From positions 1-18,649 of the forward strand of contig JACQSP010000065.1 of assembly GCA_016205905.1 (NCBI GenBank): a DNA stretch of 18,649 bases, given 5' to 3'. The position numbers and the translations under genes are program-made. This document shows positions 7,255 to 15,202 of the stretch, piece by piece. This DNA comes from Candidatus Woesearchaeota archaeon. GTDB lineage: Archaea; Nanobdellota; Nanobdellia; Woesearchaeales; DSVV01. The notes below the pieces were generated by a model. It did no database searches. It was not told the DNA's origin and saw only the letters and a list, made by a program, of their open reading frames with translations. The first letter of the stretch is position 1, and each line of letters opens with the position of its first letter.

Positions 7255-9705
7255 TCACCTATAAAACAGCGACACTGGTTTTCGTTCAGCTGGAATAAGT
7301 GTTTTTACTCTTCCGACTGCTAAACCAATCAAATCCTCTTCTTTGTCAACAGGTGTTATATTTGTGTTTGGCAGAATTTTATCTCTCAATCCTTTATACC
7401 CGCCTCTGTTGTCTATCAAATACATTTCATTCCTTGTGACTACAGCTGCTGTGTTAATGAAATCAATTAATTCTTCAATATTAAAGATTTCTCCGTCTGT
7501 AATTATAATAGTGTCAATGCTTTCATAGGTTTCTTTGAATTGTTTATTTCCTAGATTAACCTTAAGATTTTTCTCAATGAACTGCTTTTTAAAATCAGGG
7601 TGCATTCCTTTAATCAATTCTTCATAATCCTGGTCCGTTGTTAACACATAAGGCATGTTAGGATCTTGTCCTGCTGAAAAAGGTTTCCTGCTATATTGGC
7701 TTCTTCGCTGTTTGTCCACAGATAAAAGCTCATTTTGTGCAATCCTTTCAAGATATTCTATAATCTTGTTTTTGTTAAGAACAGTTCCGCCGCCCCAATA
7801 CGCGCACAGCATAGAATAAACTGCATTTATGTCTCTTGTAGGCGGAAGCATTGCCAAATCTGTTGAAAAGTTTATAACACCAACACTTGACTCATTTTCA
7901 TAATAATTTCTTGCGAGTATAAAAGAGGCTAAAACAGCTAAAGAACCATCTTCAGGCCTTTTCATTGAGCCAGATGTGTCTAAAACAATAAGCAGGTGCG
8001 GAACCTTATACATTCTGTCTCTTTTATGCCCTTGCTTTAATTTGTATCTTTTTGTTATCCCTGGTAATATTAAGCCGCCAGTTGAAAATGGATTTAGGGT
8101 TTTTATTGGATCCCCAACCCTGAATACTTGTGTTCCTTCAGGGTATGAATTAAATGTATCTGATACAATAGGCTTTTTATGAATATAAACTCCATGAGTG
8201 GATGCCTTTCGCCAGTAATAAGGTATTTCTGCATCATGCAACTGTAAATCTGATTTTTCCAGTCCAGCTAATTTTCCGTCTGATTGGTTAGAACCACCAG
8301 CCATCACATCTAATTGTCTGCCAGTTGCTCTTTCAACATAATCTCTTACTCGTTCATATCTGAATTTGCCATACTTATTTATAATTTTATTTAAACCATC
8401 GTTAAGCTGCTTGTCAGAGAAATCCCTTAAATCAGGTGTATCTTTTAGAATAGGTTCTGTTAATCTTTTGATTATGTCGTCTAACATTCTCTTTTTTTCT
8501 TTGTCACTCATTCCGCTTCCAATTTTCTTTTTCTCGTCGCCACTCATCTCTTTGCCATTACTTCCGCCGCCATTCTCGCCATCTTTTCCTTCCTCTTTAT
8601 CCTTGTCTTTATCACCGCTGCCACTGCCTTTTCCATCTTCGTCTTTATCCTCTTCTTTATCTCCCTTTCCTTTGCCTTTACCTTTCCTGTCTTTGTCGTC
8701 GTCTCTTTCTCCTTCTTTACCATCACCACCTTCACCTTCATTTTGATCCCCTTCTTCATCACCGTAATCACTGCCGCTTTCTTTTTCATTTCCTTTTTCA
8801 GACGGACGTTTAATCTTAGGAATATTCTCTCTGCGTTTCTTAATTACGTCTGTAATTATCTGCCCAAAAAGTATAAAGTTGACAATCTCGTCTTTGTCAT
8901 CCTCTTGATTAGATATGGCATATTCCTTTTCGTCTTTAATATATTTAATAGCCATTAACTCTTTAAGTTTTCCAGAAAGATACTCTCCTTCTTCAATTCT
9001 TACACCCAAATCTTCTCCTCTTTGGCGCTGGTAATAGGCAAAAATTAATCTGTCAACAGAATATTCTCTCGCTGAGGTTATTATTTCGTCAGGGTTCTTT
9101 CCTAATGCTCTTAAAAGTTCTTGCTCTTCCTGGCTTAGCTGCAGCCTTTTCTCAAGCATTCTGCTGAATCCTTTGTATACTTCAAAAACATCTTTCCCCC
9201 TTTCTTGACAACGAATTTGATGCAGGTTATCCATTAAATCTAACCAGTTTACCATTACTTCTCTGTGTGTTTCTTCAAATGAGGTTTCTGCGATATGGCC
9301 AAGATACATTATTTTTGAGCATTCTCTGGGATAATCATGATAATGCCCAACCTCGTGTTTTAATATTCCTCTCATTGCAGTTCTTTTTTCAACACCGCCA
9401 ATATCAGTTAATTTATCCATAAACCCAGAAGAAACATAAGTTTGGTTGTCTCTAAAGTCAAAACAAGCAGTATTATTTCTCTCCATCTCTGTTGGTATTT
9501 TAGGTAAAACATGAACAACAGGAGGAATCAGCGGATTAAGAAACTGGCCAAGCACACTGTTATCTGGTTTGTCATCTTTTTTTCTCTTAGAATACTCTTC
9601 GTCAGCAATCTTCTGCCAAAACTTACTGCTGTCTTTACTGTTATTATTATCATCTGCTGTTTCTTTCGTTTCTTTCTCCTCTCCATTATTTTTTGTGTCT
9701 GCCAT
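7255..9705 (-). CDS. VWA (MIDAS) protein with HExxH metallopeptidase-like N-terminus
   Basis: An 816-residue protein in three parts. Residues 60-290: a helical region with KHEVGHYHDYP (116-126), a HExxH zinc motif; the Glu pair at 144-145 could supply a third ligand (inference). Residues 300-400: a linker almost wholly of Lys, Asp, Glu and Gly, probably disordered. Residues 400-816: a helical lead-in, then a VWA domain from about 568 with a complete MIDAS: DTSGS (576-580), the GGGT threonine (641) and the ITDGE aspartate (737). VWA proteins encoded beside MoxR ATPases act as their adaptors (CbbO, NorD, ViaA); the MIDAS binds a metal and often an acidic partner residue. The HExxH region suggests that this partner could also cut a substrate. 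It lies between paralogs P4 and P5, 19 nt after P4. Open frames on either strand over the linker are low-complexity shadows. Confidence 0.88.
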   Translation of the reverse strand: MADTKNNGEEKETKETADDNNNSKDSSKFWQKIADEEYSKRKKDDKPDNSVLGQFLNPLIPPVVHVLPKIPTEMERNNTACFDFRDNQTYVSSGFMDKLTDIGGVEKRTAMRGILKHEVGHYHDYPRECSKIMYLGHIAETSFEETHREVMVNWLDLMDNLHQIRCQERGKDVFEVYKGFSRMLEKRLQLSQEEQELLRALGKNPDEIITSAREYSVDRLIFAYYQRQRGEDLGVRIEEGEYLSGKLKELMAIKYIKDEKEYAISNQEDDKDEIVNFILFGQIITDVIKKRRENIPKIKRPSEKGNEKESGSDYGDEEGDQNEGEGGDGKEGERDDDKDRKGKGKGKGDKEEDKDEDGKGSGSGDKDKDKEEGKDGENGGGSNGKEMSGDEKKKIGSGMSDKEKKRMLDDIIKRLTEPILKDTPDLRDFSDKQLNDGLNKIINKYGKFRYERVRDYVERATGRQLDVMAGGSNQSDGKLAGLEKSDLQLHDAEIPYYWRKASTHGVYIHKKPIVSDTFNSYPEGTQVFRVGDPIKTLNPFSTGGLILPGITKRYKLKQGHKRDRMYKVPHLLIVLDTSGSMKRPEDGSLAVLASFILARNYYENESSVGVINFSTDLAMLPPTRDINAVYSMLCAYWGGGTVLNKNKIIEYLERIAQNELLSVDKQRRSQYSRKPFSAGQDPNMPYVLTTDQDYEELIKGMHPDFKKQFIEKNLKVNLGNKQFKETYESIDTIIITDGEIFNIEELIDFINTAAVVTRNEMYLIDNRGGYKGLRDKILPNTNITPVDKEEDLIGLAVGRVKTLIPAERKPVSLFYR

Positions 9706-9724
9706 TTTGATTATGCCCTATAAG

Positions 9725-10726
9725 TTAATTATACTCTATAAGTTTTTTAGTTCCATTTGCTCTTACAAAATAAATTTTATTTTTGGTTCCGCTCTTTAAG
9801 TCAGACTGTAATAATTTTTTTAATGTTCTTTTATTAGGGGTTAGAAACTCACAGTTTGAGCAGCCACCGCCAAATTTAATTCCAATTAAATCTCCATCTA
9901 ACCTATAAGAAGAGTTTTCTGCATGAAAATAATGTATCTCAAATGTCCCATATCCTTTTATAACAAAAAAAGAAGCTTTTGCATTATGGCCGCACTTATC
10001 TTTTGCATTGCCATTAATAATAACAGAGGAATATTCTGCATTCGAGCAGCACCATTCACCTGCATTGCCATCTATTTTTAAAGAGGAATATTTTACATTG
10101 GTAGCATAGCCTGAGCCAACATTTCCATAAATATCAACAGACAAATATTTTCCCTCATCAAAACAATCATTTCCTAAATCACCAAAAACTTTAATGTTTA
10201 TTAATCTCTTAGAACTGCCTTTTATGAACCATCCTAATTTGTCTATTTTTCCTCTTAAATTGCTAGTATCTAACACAAAATGATTATGCCTTGCATTATA
10301 ACTATTTTGGATTAATGTTGAAATAAACATTCCCGCACCTTCAATCATATAATCTTTTTCGCGACCTTCGGATTCTAATGTCATCTGCAAAAAAGCATTA
10401 ATCTCTAATGGGGTTAACACCATCTTATTCTCTAAATTCTTCCGAACAAACTCTAATTGAGGAACGCCTTCAATAGTTAAATATTGCTCATAAGTTCTTA
10501 ACAAACTCTTAAGTTTATTACTTCTGTTTCTTGATACTTTAATCTCTCTTCTTTTCTCAGGTTTCTGCGCAGTGTGTCGTCTAATTAAATCGTCTAAACC
10601 GTCGTCTAAACTATCATCTGAACCATCGTCGTCTGGTCTTTTGATGTGGACTTGCGTTAATCCAGCTAGTCCTAATCTTTGCGGTGCTAATGTTTGCGGT
10701 TGTGTGTTTGGTTGTGTGAGCGCCAT
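9725..10726 (-). CDS. Paralog P4: acidic-tail protein with six regular beta-helix rungs, type B
   Basis: This member shows the repeat fold best. After the tail (TQVHIKRPDDD at 24-34, three GLDD-like units, RRHTAQKPEKRR) and a helical domain (MVLTPLEINAFLQ at 102-114; SYNARHNHF at 142-150), rungs begin at residues 181, 200, 219, 238, 257 and 277. Three are exactly 19 residues (200-218, 219-237, 238-256), with the form x-G-N-(V/A)-x6-(N)-A-x-Y-S-S-x-x-I. This is the (I/V)xGNxGxxxGxxA pattern of the right-handed beta-helix in the GXGXG domain of glutamate synthase and FwdC. A TPNKRTLKKLL helix and a KIYFVRANGTKK strand finish the protein, without the type A extension. The beta-helix call is a strong inference from periodicity; binding partner and function are unknown. 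It follows P3 by 30 nt. Confidence 0.78.
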   Translation of the reverse strand: MALTQPNTQPQTLAPQRLGLAGLTQVHIKRPDDDGSDDSLDDGLDDLIRRHTAQKPEKRREIKVSRNRSNKLKSLLRTYEQYLTIEGVPQLEFVRKNLENKMVLTPLEINAFLQMTLESEGREKDYMIEGAGMFISTLIQNSYNARHNHFVLDTSNLRGKIDKLGWFIKGSSKRLINIKVFGDLGNDCFDEGKYLSVDIYGNVGSGYATNVKYSSLKIDGNAGEWCCSNAEYSSVIINGNAKDKCGHNAKASFFVIKGYGTFEIHYFHAENSSYRLDGDLIGIKFGGGCSNCEFLTPNKRTLKKLLQSDLKSGTKNKIYFVRANGTKKLIEYN

Positions 10727-10756
10727 GTTGAGTTTATCCTATTTAGTTTTTTGAAC

Positions 10757-11743
10757 TTACACGATTGGTTTAATATCTAATCTGTCTACTTTTATCATTT
10801 TATATGGACATGAGAACGAAGTTTCGCCTATTATCTGCTTAGCTAACTCATAATATTTTTGAATGATAAAAATACCTGTGCTAGGATCATGCGTATGCCT
10901 AAGGACTGCTTCTTCAGTGCCGTCTGGATTGATAAATACAATTTGGTTATATGCACCATGAAGAACATGCAGGATTAATATTTCAAGTGCTCTTTCATTA
11001 GATGTTTTATAAATACTCTTTTCTGCTGAATAATTACCATCTGAAATTTCACCTTTAAAAATAAACACACAATATTTTGAATCATTTCCTGTCACATAAC
11101 CATTATTATGAATGTCACCATCTACATCTATTTCACAATATGAACTATTGATGCACAAAGCTGCTGCTACATCCCCACGAATCCTTATTTTTACCAACTG
11201 TTTTTTGTTTCCTTTTAAGCGGAATCCTATTTGACTGATTATCCTTTGAGAATTCTCTGTTCCTAATACAAAATCATTATTACCAGCATTATAACTGAGT
11301 TGAATGAGTTGTGTTGTAAACATGCCTATCCTTTCTGATGTTAAATCATTTTGATCGTCTAACTGCATGTTCTCAGTTTTATAAAGCACTGCTTGAAAAA
11401 ATATTCCAATCTCTGTAGGTGTTAACACATCTGTCAATGTTTTTTCTAAATGTTCTTTGAATTTAAGAAGATAATAATCATCTTTATTAAGTTTTAACAC
11501 CTCACTAAATTGTTTTATCATCTCATTGGTTTTAGAAGTATGCTTTACCTTAATCTTTCTCCTCTCGTCAGGCCTTCGCACAGTATATCCTCTAATTAAA
11601 TCGTCTAAACCATAGTCTAAGCCATCACCTAAACCGTCGTCGCTTGGTCCTTTGATGTGGACTTGCGATAATCCTACAGTTTGCAGTGCTATTTTAGGTG
11701 GTACTAATGTTTGCGGTTGTGTGTTTGGTTGTGCGATTGCCAT
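10757..11743 (-). CDS. Paralog P3: acidic-tail/beta-helix protein, type A
   Basis: The tail matches P2 almost exactly at DNA level in its first 25 codons (PPKIALQTVGLSQVHIKGP), then has three GLDD-like units with one Asp changed to Tyr (GLDYGLDD) and RGYTVRRPDERRK. The helical domain has TDVLTPTEIGIFFQ (104-117), LTSERIGMFTTQLIQ and SYNAGNNDF (150-158), nearly as in P5. The strand-rich region 183-247 has rungs starting RGDVAAALC (19 residues), DGDIHNNG (22) and KGEISDG (18). INPDGTEEAVLRHTH (271-285) and an IQKYYELAKQIIGE helix (294-307) make up the type A ending. The ATG is 2 nt from the P2 stop. The near identity of its tail with P2, while the bodies belong to different types, argues for exchange of 5' ends between family members. 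Confidence 0.75.
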   Translation of the reverse strand: MAIAQPNTQPQTLVPPKIALQTVGLSQVHIKGPSDDGLGDGLDYGLDDLIRGYTVRRPDERRKIKVKHTSKTNEMIKQFSEVLKLNKDDYYLLKFKEHLEKTLTDVLTPTEIGIFFQAVLYKTENMQLDDQNDLTSERIGMFTTQLIQLSYNAGNNDFVLGTENSQRIISQIGFRLKGNKKQLVKIRIRGDVAAALCINSSYCEIDVDGDIHNNGYVTGNDSKYCVFIFKGEISDGNYSAEKSIYKTSNERALEILILHVLHGAYNQIVFINPDGTEEAVLRHTHDPSTGIFIIQKYYELAKQIIGETSFSCPYKMIKVDRLDIKPIV

Positions 11744-11745
11744 TT

Positions 11746-13974
11746 TTATTTAACCATTAATTTTTTTGTATACTCTTTTAATTTATACCCTGCTCTTTTT
11801 ACAACTCTTTCAAACACGCTTATCATTTCTTCACTTCCGTTTGGGTTAATATAATAAATTTTATTGCCTCTAATTAATGGAACTTGTTCTAAAAGTGCGT
11901 TTAATGTTCTAGAATTTGAAGTTTTGAAAGTACAGTATGCTGCCCTAAACCCGCATTCATCACCAACATCTCCATCTATTTGAAGGGAAAGAATTCTTTC
12001 AGGGTACCCTTGGAGATTCCTGCCTAATCCTCCAATTGACGTCTTTAGTTTTTTCGTATTTAATCCAAAATTATTGTTGCCTGCGTCATAGCTGTTTTGA
12101 ATTAATTTAGTAATAAATTCACCTGTTCGTTCACTGTATTCATTATACTCTCTAAATCTTTTTGTTGTTAGTAAGAACTCATTAATATCTTCAGGTGTCA
12201 AGACCCCTGTCATATCATCCAAATTTTTCTGTGTCTTTCCTTTTTCGCTCATATATCTTTCATATTCCCTAAACAATTCTCCAAATGTGTTCTCACCAAT
12301 CACATTTATCTTATCTTCACTGTCTAGCATTCTATAAAGGAAAGTAAAAGCTTCTTTTTCAGATGTTTTTATAGTGAAATCCTTTGCCTTAACTCCAAAA
12401 CCGCCGCGAAAATCTTTAGTGTTGAATTTATCATGAATAACAAAACAACAATGCTCTGATTCCTTGCCTAAGTCCATATATCTTATGCCTTTAAAGTCAG
12501 GCTCTTTACATTTAGTTACATTAAAATTAGAATTCTTGCATCTAAACCCAATTGTGCTTAAATACTCTGAACCGTCAACTGTCAGTTCTATATATTCAGA
12601 ACATTTAACCTCAAAACTATTGTCCTTTGACCAACCAATTGACAGCTTAATTGGATTATTTGCTCTTCCAACTAAATGTGATCCAAGATGACGGTAATTA
12701 GTTTCAAACATGAAATCATTATACCCTGCATTGTAACTATTCTGGATAATCTTATTTAAGAAATGGCCTATATATTCATTACAATGATGGCCAAACCATA
12801 TTTCCCTCCGCGAACTGCTTTTATACAGCTTTGATACGAAGTCACAAATCTCTTCTGGAGAAAGTACGTCTGTAATATTGCTGAAAAGAAGCGCAGGGTT
12901 TCCACTATACACTTTATTTGGATGTAGAGCATAATACTCAAATAATTTATTTAATTCATCTTGAAATTTTAAAGCTAAAGGATGAATAAATGTATCGCAT
13001 GAAAAATCCCACTGAATATGCTCCTCACCATTCTCATCAATAAAACTTACTCTATTTCCTAAAGAGATAGCTTCACTAAGACCCGTTAATATTTTTTTAT
13101 TCTGTGTTCTTATAATATTGCCATATCCTAAAATACCAATATTACGATCAAAGGAATGGGCATTATCAACATCAAATATACAAAAAAATGCATTGTGTAA
13201 AACATTATCTCTTTGATAAGCCTTTTGTTTCAAAGTGCCTACTTTAAACGTCGAAACATTTGCTACTCGACCAAGTCCATTCGCTTCGCATGCTCCTGCT
13301 ACTATAATCTTGCTATTATTGATGTCTGCTCCGCAATTATCGCCAGCATTATTTTCAATAAGACAATTAATGTGTTTTGCTCTAAAACCAAAATTATCTC
13401 CTATAGAGCCGCTAATTGTGATATCTATTAGCCGTTCATCTGTTCCATCAAGATACCCAGCAAGATAATCTAACCTTTTTGAGGTAACAATATCTAAACG
13501 AAATTGATTATTTCCACTCTTATAACTATTTTCTATAAGTTTTGTTAAAAAAATACCAGTATTAAGAGAATATTGTTTGTGTTCTTCATAACACATAGTA
13601 AGTTGAAGAAAAGCATTAATCTTGTTTGGCGTTAAAATATCATCTAATTTCCAAATAATTCTTAAATCAGAACCAGACCACAAATACCCGTTCATATTTT
13701 CTTCTATTTTTGCTTCCAAGAACGCTTCATACTTTTTTATAAGTTCAATAAACTTATGCTTACCTTCTGTTTGTATCTCTTTTCTCTCCTCAGGTTTTCG
13801 CATAGTATATCCTCTAATTAAATCGTCTAGTCCATCGTCTAAACCGTCACCTAAACTGTCATCTAAGCCATCATCGCCTGGTCCTTTGATATGGACTTGC
13901 GATAATCCTACCGTTTGCAGTGCTATTTTAGGTGGTACTAATGTTTGCGGTTGTGTGTGTTGTGCGATTGCCAT
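11746..13974 (-). CDS. Paralog P2: three family bodies fused behind one acidic tail
   Basis: At 742 residues it is more than twice the family length. A single tail occupies 1-66 (SQVHIKGPGDD at 25-35, four GLDD-like units, RGYTMRKPEERK). Three bodies follow, each recognised by its LTP-type and SYxxG-type motifs: ILTPNKIN (113-120) with SYKSGNNQF (150-158); VLSPEEIC (370-377) with SYNAGYNDF (413-421); VLTPEDIN (591-598) with SYDAGNNNF (628-636). Body 1 has clear GXGXG-like rungs (188-206, 207-225). Body 2 is the most divergent, with a long strand-rich stretch. Body 3 keeps only one full rung (668-686) and ends in YINPNGSEE and FERVVKRAGYKLK, an ending shared with P1. The frame is open throughout, so this is a true fusion or internal duplication. 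It may act as a scaffold or a multivalent client. Confidence 0.78.
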   Translation of the reverse strand: MAIAQHTQPQTLVPPKIALQTVGLSQVHIKGPGDDGLDDSLGDGLDDGLDDLIRGYTMRKPEERKEIQTEGKHKFIELIKKYEAFLEAKIEENMNGYLWSGSDLRIIWKLDDILTPNKINAFLQLTMCYEEHKQYSLNTGIFLTKLIENSYKSGNNQFRLDIVTSKRLDYLAGYLDGTDERLIDITISGSIGDNFGFRAKHINCLIENNAGDNCGADINNSKIIVAGACEANGLGRVANVSTFKVGTLKQKAYQRDNVLHNAFFCIFDVDNAHSFDRNIGILGYGNIIRTQNKKILTGLSEAISLGNRVSFIDENGEEHIQWDFSCDTFIHPLALKFQDELNKLFEYYALHPNKVYSGNPALLFSNITDVLSPEEICDFVSKLYKSSSRREIWFGHHCNEYIGHFLNKIIQNSYNAGYNDFMFETNYRHLGSHLVGRANNPIKLSIGWSKDNSFEVKCSEYIELTVDGSEYLSTIGFRCKNSNFNVTKCKEPDFKGIRYMDLGKESEHCCFVIHDKFNTKDFRGGFGVKAKDFTIKTSEKEAFTFLYRMLDSEDKINVIGENTFGELFREYERYMSEKGKTQKNLDDMTGVLTPEDINEFLLTTKRFREYNEYSERTGEFITKLIQNSYDAGNNNFGLNTKKLKTSIGGLGRNLQGYPERILSLQIDGDVGDECGFRAAYCTFKTSNSRTLNALLEQVPLIRGNKIYYINPNGSEEMISVFERVVKRAGYKLKEYTKKLMVK
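13823..13870 (-). repeat. 12-bp minisatellite coding for Gly-Leu-Asp-Asp units (four copies in P2)
   Basis: Four 12-bp units encode GLDD, SLGD, GLDD and GLDD in the tail of P2. The same unit recurs at the same place in every paralog with different copy number: three at 14861-14896 (P1), 11601-11636 (P3), 10590-10625 (P4) and 4254-4289 (P8); two at 7047-7070 (P5) and 6139-6162 (P6); one at 5116-5127 (P7). Length steps are in frame, so the acidic tail grows or shrinks by four residues at a time. Confidence 0.8.
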
Positions 13975-14028
13975 TTTATAAATTCCATTTAATCTTTTTT
14001 CTTCAGTTTAATTTCTTCTTACTATATT

Positions 14029-15000
14029 TTATTTTTTTAATTTATATCCAACTCTTTTAACAAATCTTTCAAACATGCCTACTTGCTTCTCATTCCCTTC
14101 TTCATTAATGAAATATATTTTATGGCCTTCAAATAAAGGTATACGCCTTAAAAATACATCTAATGTTTTAGGATTTGGTGTTTTGAAAGTGCAGTTCTTT
14201 GAATAAACACTAACCTCCAATTCTTCAATTTCACCAGTTATAGTGAGAGAAGAATTGTTTGAAACCCCAAGAGAATATGCCCTTAGATTACCATCTATAT
14301 TAAAAGAAGAGTAATTTCCAGGATTAGAAATATAATCAACATTCCCTTTTATAGTAAAATTAGAACAAGTTGAGTTATAGCCGCATGAGCCAACATCACC
14401 ATTTGTAGTAAAGGATACACTATATCCTGCTGAAAAGCCAAAATCTTTTCCAACAGTTCCATTTATAATTATATTAATTGGTTTATCTCCACTTGCCCTA
14501 AGTCTTGTGCATAAATTATCTAATGGCTTTAATAAATTTCTGGTGTCTAACACAAATTCACTATGTCCTGCCGTATGGCTGTTCTCTATCAATTTGTTAA
14601 CAATTTTAGTTGTGCATTTTTGATAGTATTGGCTGTTTTCGTATGCTGCTGTCAATTTCAAAAATTCTTCAATATCTTGCGGAGTTAGAACATCAGTTAT
14701 TATCTTACCTAAATACTCTTCAATCAAGTCTACTTTTAAAGTATCTACAATGTTCAAAGCTCGCTCATACTTTACCCATAGTTCTCCAAACTTGCGTTCA
14801 CCAATAACTTCTATCGCTTTTTTATCCTCGGGTCTCTGCGCAGTGTGTCGCCTAATTAAATCGTCTAAACCATCGTCTAAACCTTCACCTAAATCATCAT
14901 CGCCTGGCCCTTTGATATGGACTTGCGTTAATCCTGATGTTTGCAGTGCTATTTTAGGTGGTACTAATGTTTGCGGTTGTGTGTGTTGTGCAATTGCCAT
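14029..15000 (-). CDS. Paralog P1: acidic-tail/beta-helix protein, type B, next to the ATPase gene
   Basis: This is the first paralog after the ATPase gene. The tail (TQVHIKGPGDDDLGEG, 25-40, with three GLDD-like units and RRHTAQRPEDKK) matches P2 in sequence up to residue 21. The helical domain has FGELWVKYERAL, DVLTPQDIEEFLKLT (103-117) and SHTAGHSEF (141-149), where SYNAGNN has drifted. Five rungs cover 180-274 (18-20 residues each), including NGTVGKDFGFSAGY, NGDVGSCGYN and KGNV starts; the Asn/Gly-rich turns and alternating strands fit a GXGXG-like beta-helix. A TFKTPNPKTLDVFL helix, the KIYFINEEGNE strand and FERFVKRVGYKLKK complete it, the last shared with P2. Upstream, 202 nt with two hairpins separate it from the ATPase gene, so its expression may be set apart from the ATPase. 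GCAGG, 8-12 nt before the ATG, is a weak ribosome site. Confidence 0.76.
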   Translation of the reverse strand: MAIAQHTQPQTLVPPKIALQTSGLTQVHIKGPGDDDLGEGLDDGLDDLIRRHTAQRPEDKKAIEVIGERKFGELWVKYERALNIVDTLKVDLIEEYLGKIITDVLTPQDIEEFLKLTAAYENSQYYQKCTTKIVNKLIENSHTAGHSEFVLDTRNLLKPLDNLCTRLRASGDKPINIIINGTVGKDFGFSAGYSVSFTTNGDVGSCGYNSTCSNFTIKGNVDYISNPGNYSSFNIDGNLRAYSLGVSNNSSLTITGEIEELEVSVYSKNCTFKTPNPKTLDVFLRRIPLFEGHKIYFINEEGNEKQVGMFERFVKRVGYKLKK

Positions 15001-15035
15001 GTTAACCTGCTTTCACATTCTTTCTTATTAACTTA

Positions 15036-15091
15036 CTTAGAAAAGGCGGAATGCTGTGACCTTCAGGTCACAGATGAAAGCTTTTTCTAAG
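15036..15091 (-). ncRNA. Compound hairpin 1 in the ATPase-P1 gap
   Basis: A 9-bp outer stem (CTTAGAAAA 15036-15044 with TTTTCTAAG 15083-15091) encloses a perfect 8-bp inner stem (CTGTGACC 15054-15061 with GGTCACAG 15066-15073) and a TTCA loop. Unpaired bases of similar number lie on both sides between the stems. It may be a terminator, an RNA processing site or a small mobile hairpin; the strand in use is inferred from the flanking genes. Confidence 0.6.
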
Positions 15092-15094
15092 TCT

Positions 15095-15153
15095 AAAAAT
15101 GCCGACAATTTAATGCTGCAACCTTTAGGTTGCAGATTGTCGGCATTTTTTTT
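15095..15153 (-). terminator. Compound hairpin 2 with flanking A/T runs, downstream of the ATPase gene
   Basis: A perfect 15-bp outer stem (15095-15109 with 15136-15150) is joined directly, apart from a 6-nt bulge on one side, to an 8-bp inner stem (CTGCAACC 15116-15123 with GGTTGCAG 15128-15135) and a TTTA loop. It starts about 50 nt after the ATPase stop; on the minus strand it ends in five T and on the plus strand in eight. This fits a terminator or attenuator that lowers read-through from the ATPase gene into the paralogs. Its inner stem is the counterpart of the one in hairpin 1. Confidence 0.6.
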
Positions 15154-15202
15154 ACTTTTACAGTTTTATTTGCAATCCCCTTATTTAATTCGCCAGCTAT
15201 AA

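Noticed and set aside
8366..8789. Open frames on the plus strand (8366-8746) and in another minus frame (8544-8789)
   Set aside because: They overlie the Lys/Asp/Glu/Gly linker of the VWA protein; their Ser/Pro/Leu or Lys-rich composition is what a low-complexity coding stretch gives in other frames.
11746..13974. P2 as several separate genes
   Set aside because: The frame is open for 742 codons and no tail-like start or ribosome site appears before bodies 2 and 3.
3383..15000. Paralogs as secreted or surface antigens
   Set aside because: None has a signal peptide, twin-arginine motif or membrane segment; the N-terminal tail is hydrophilic and acidic.
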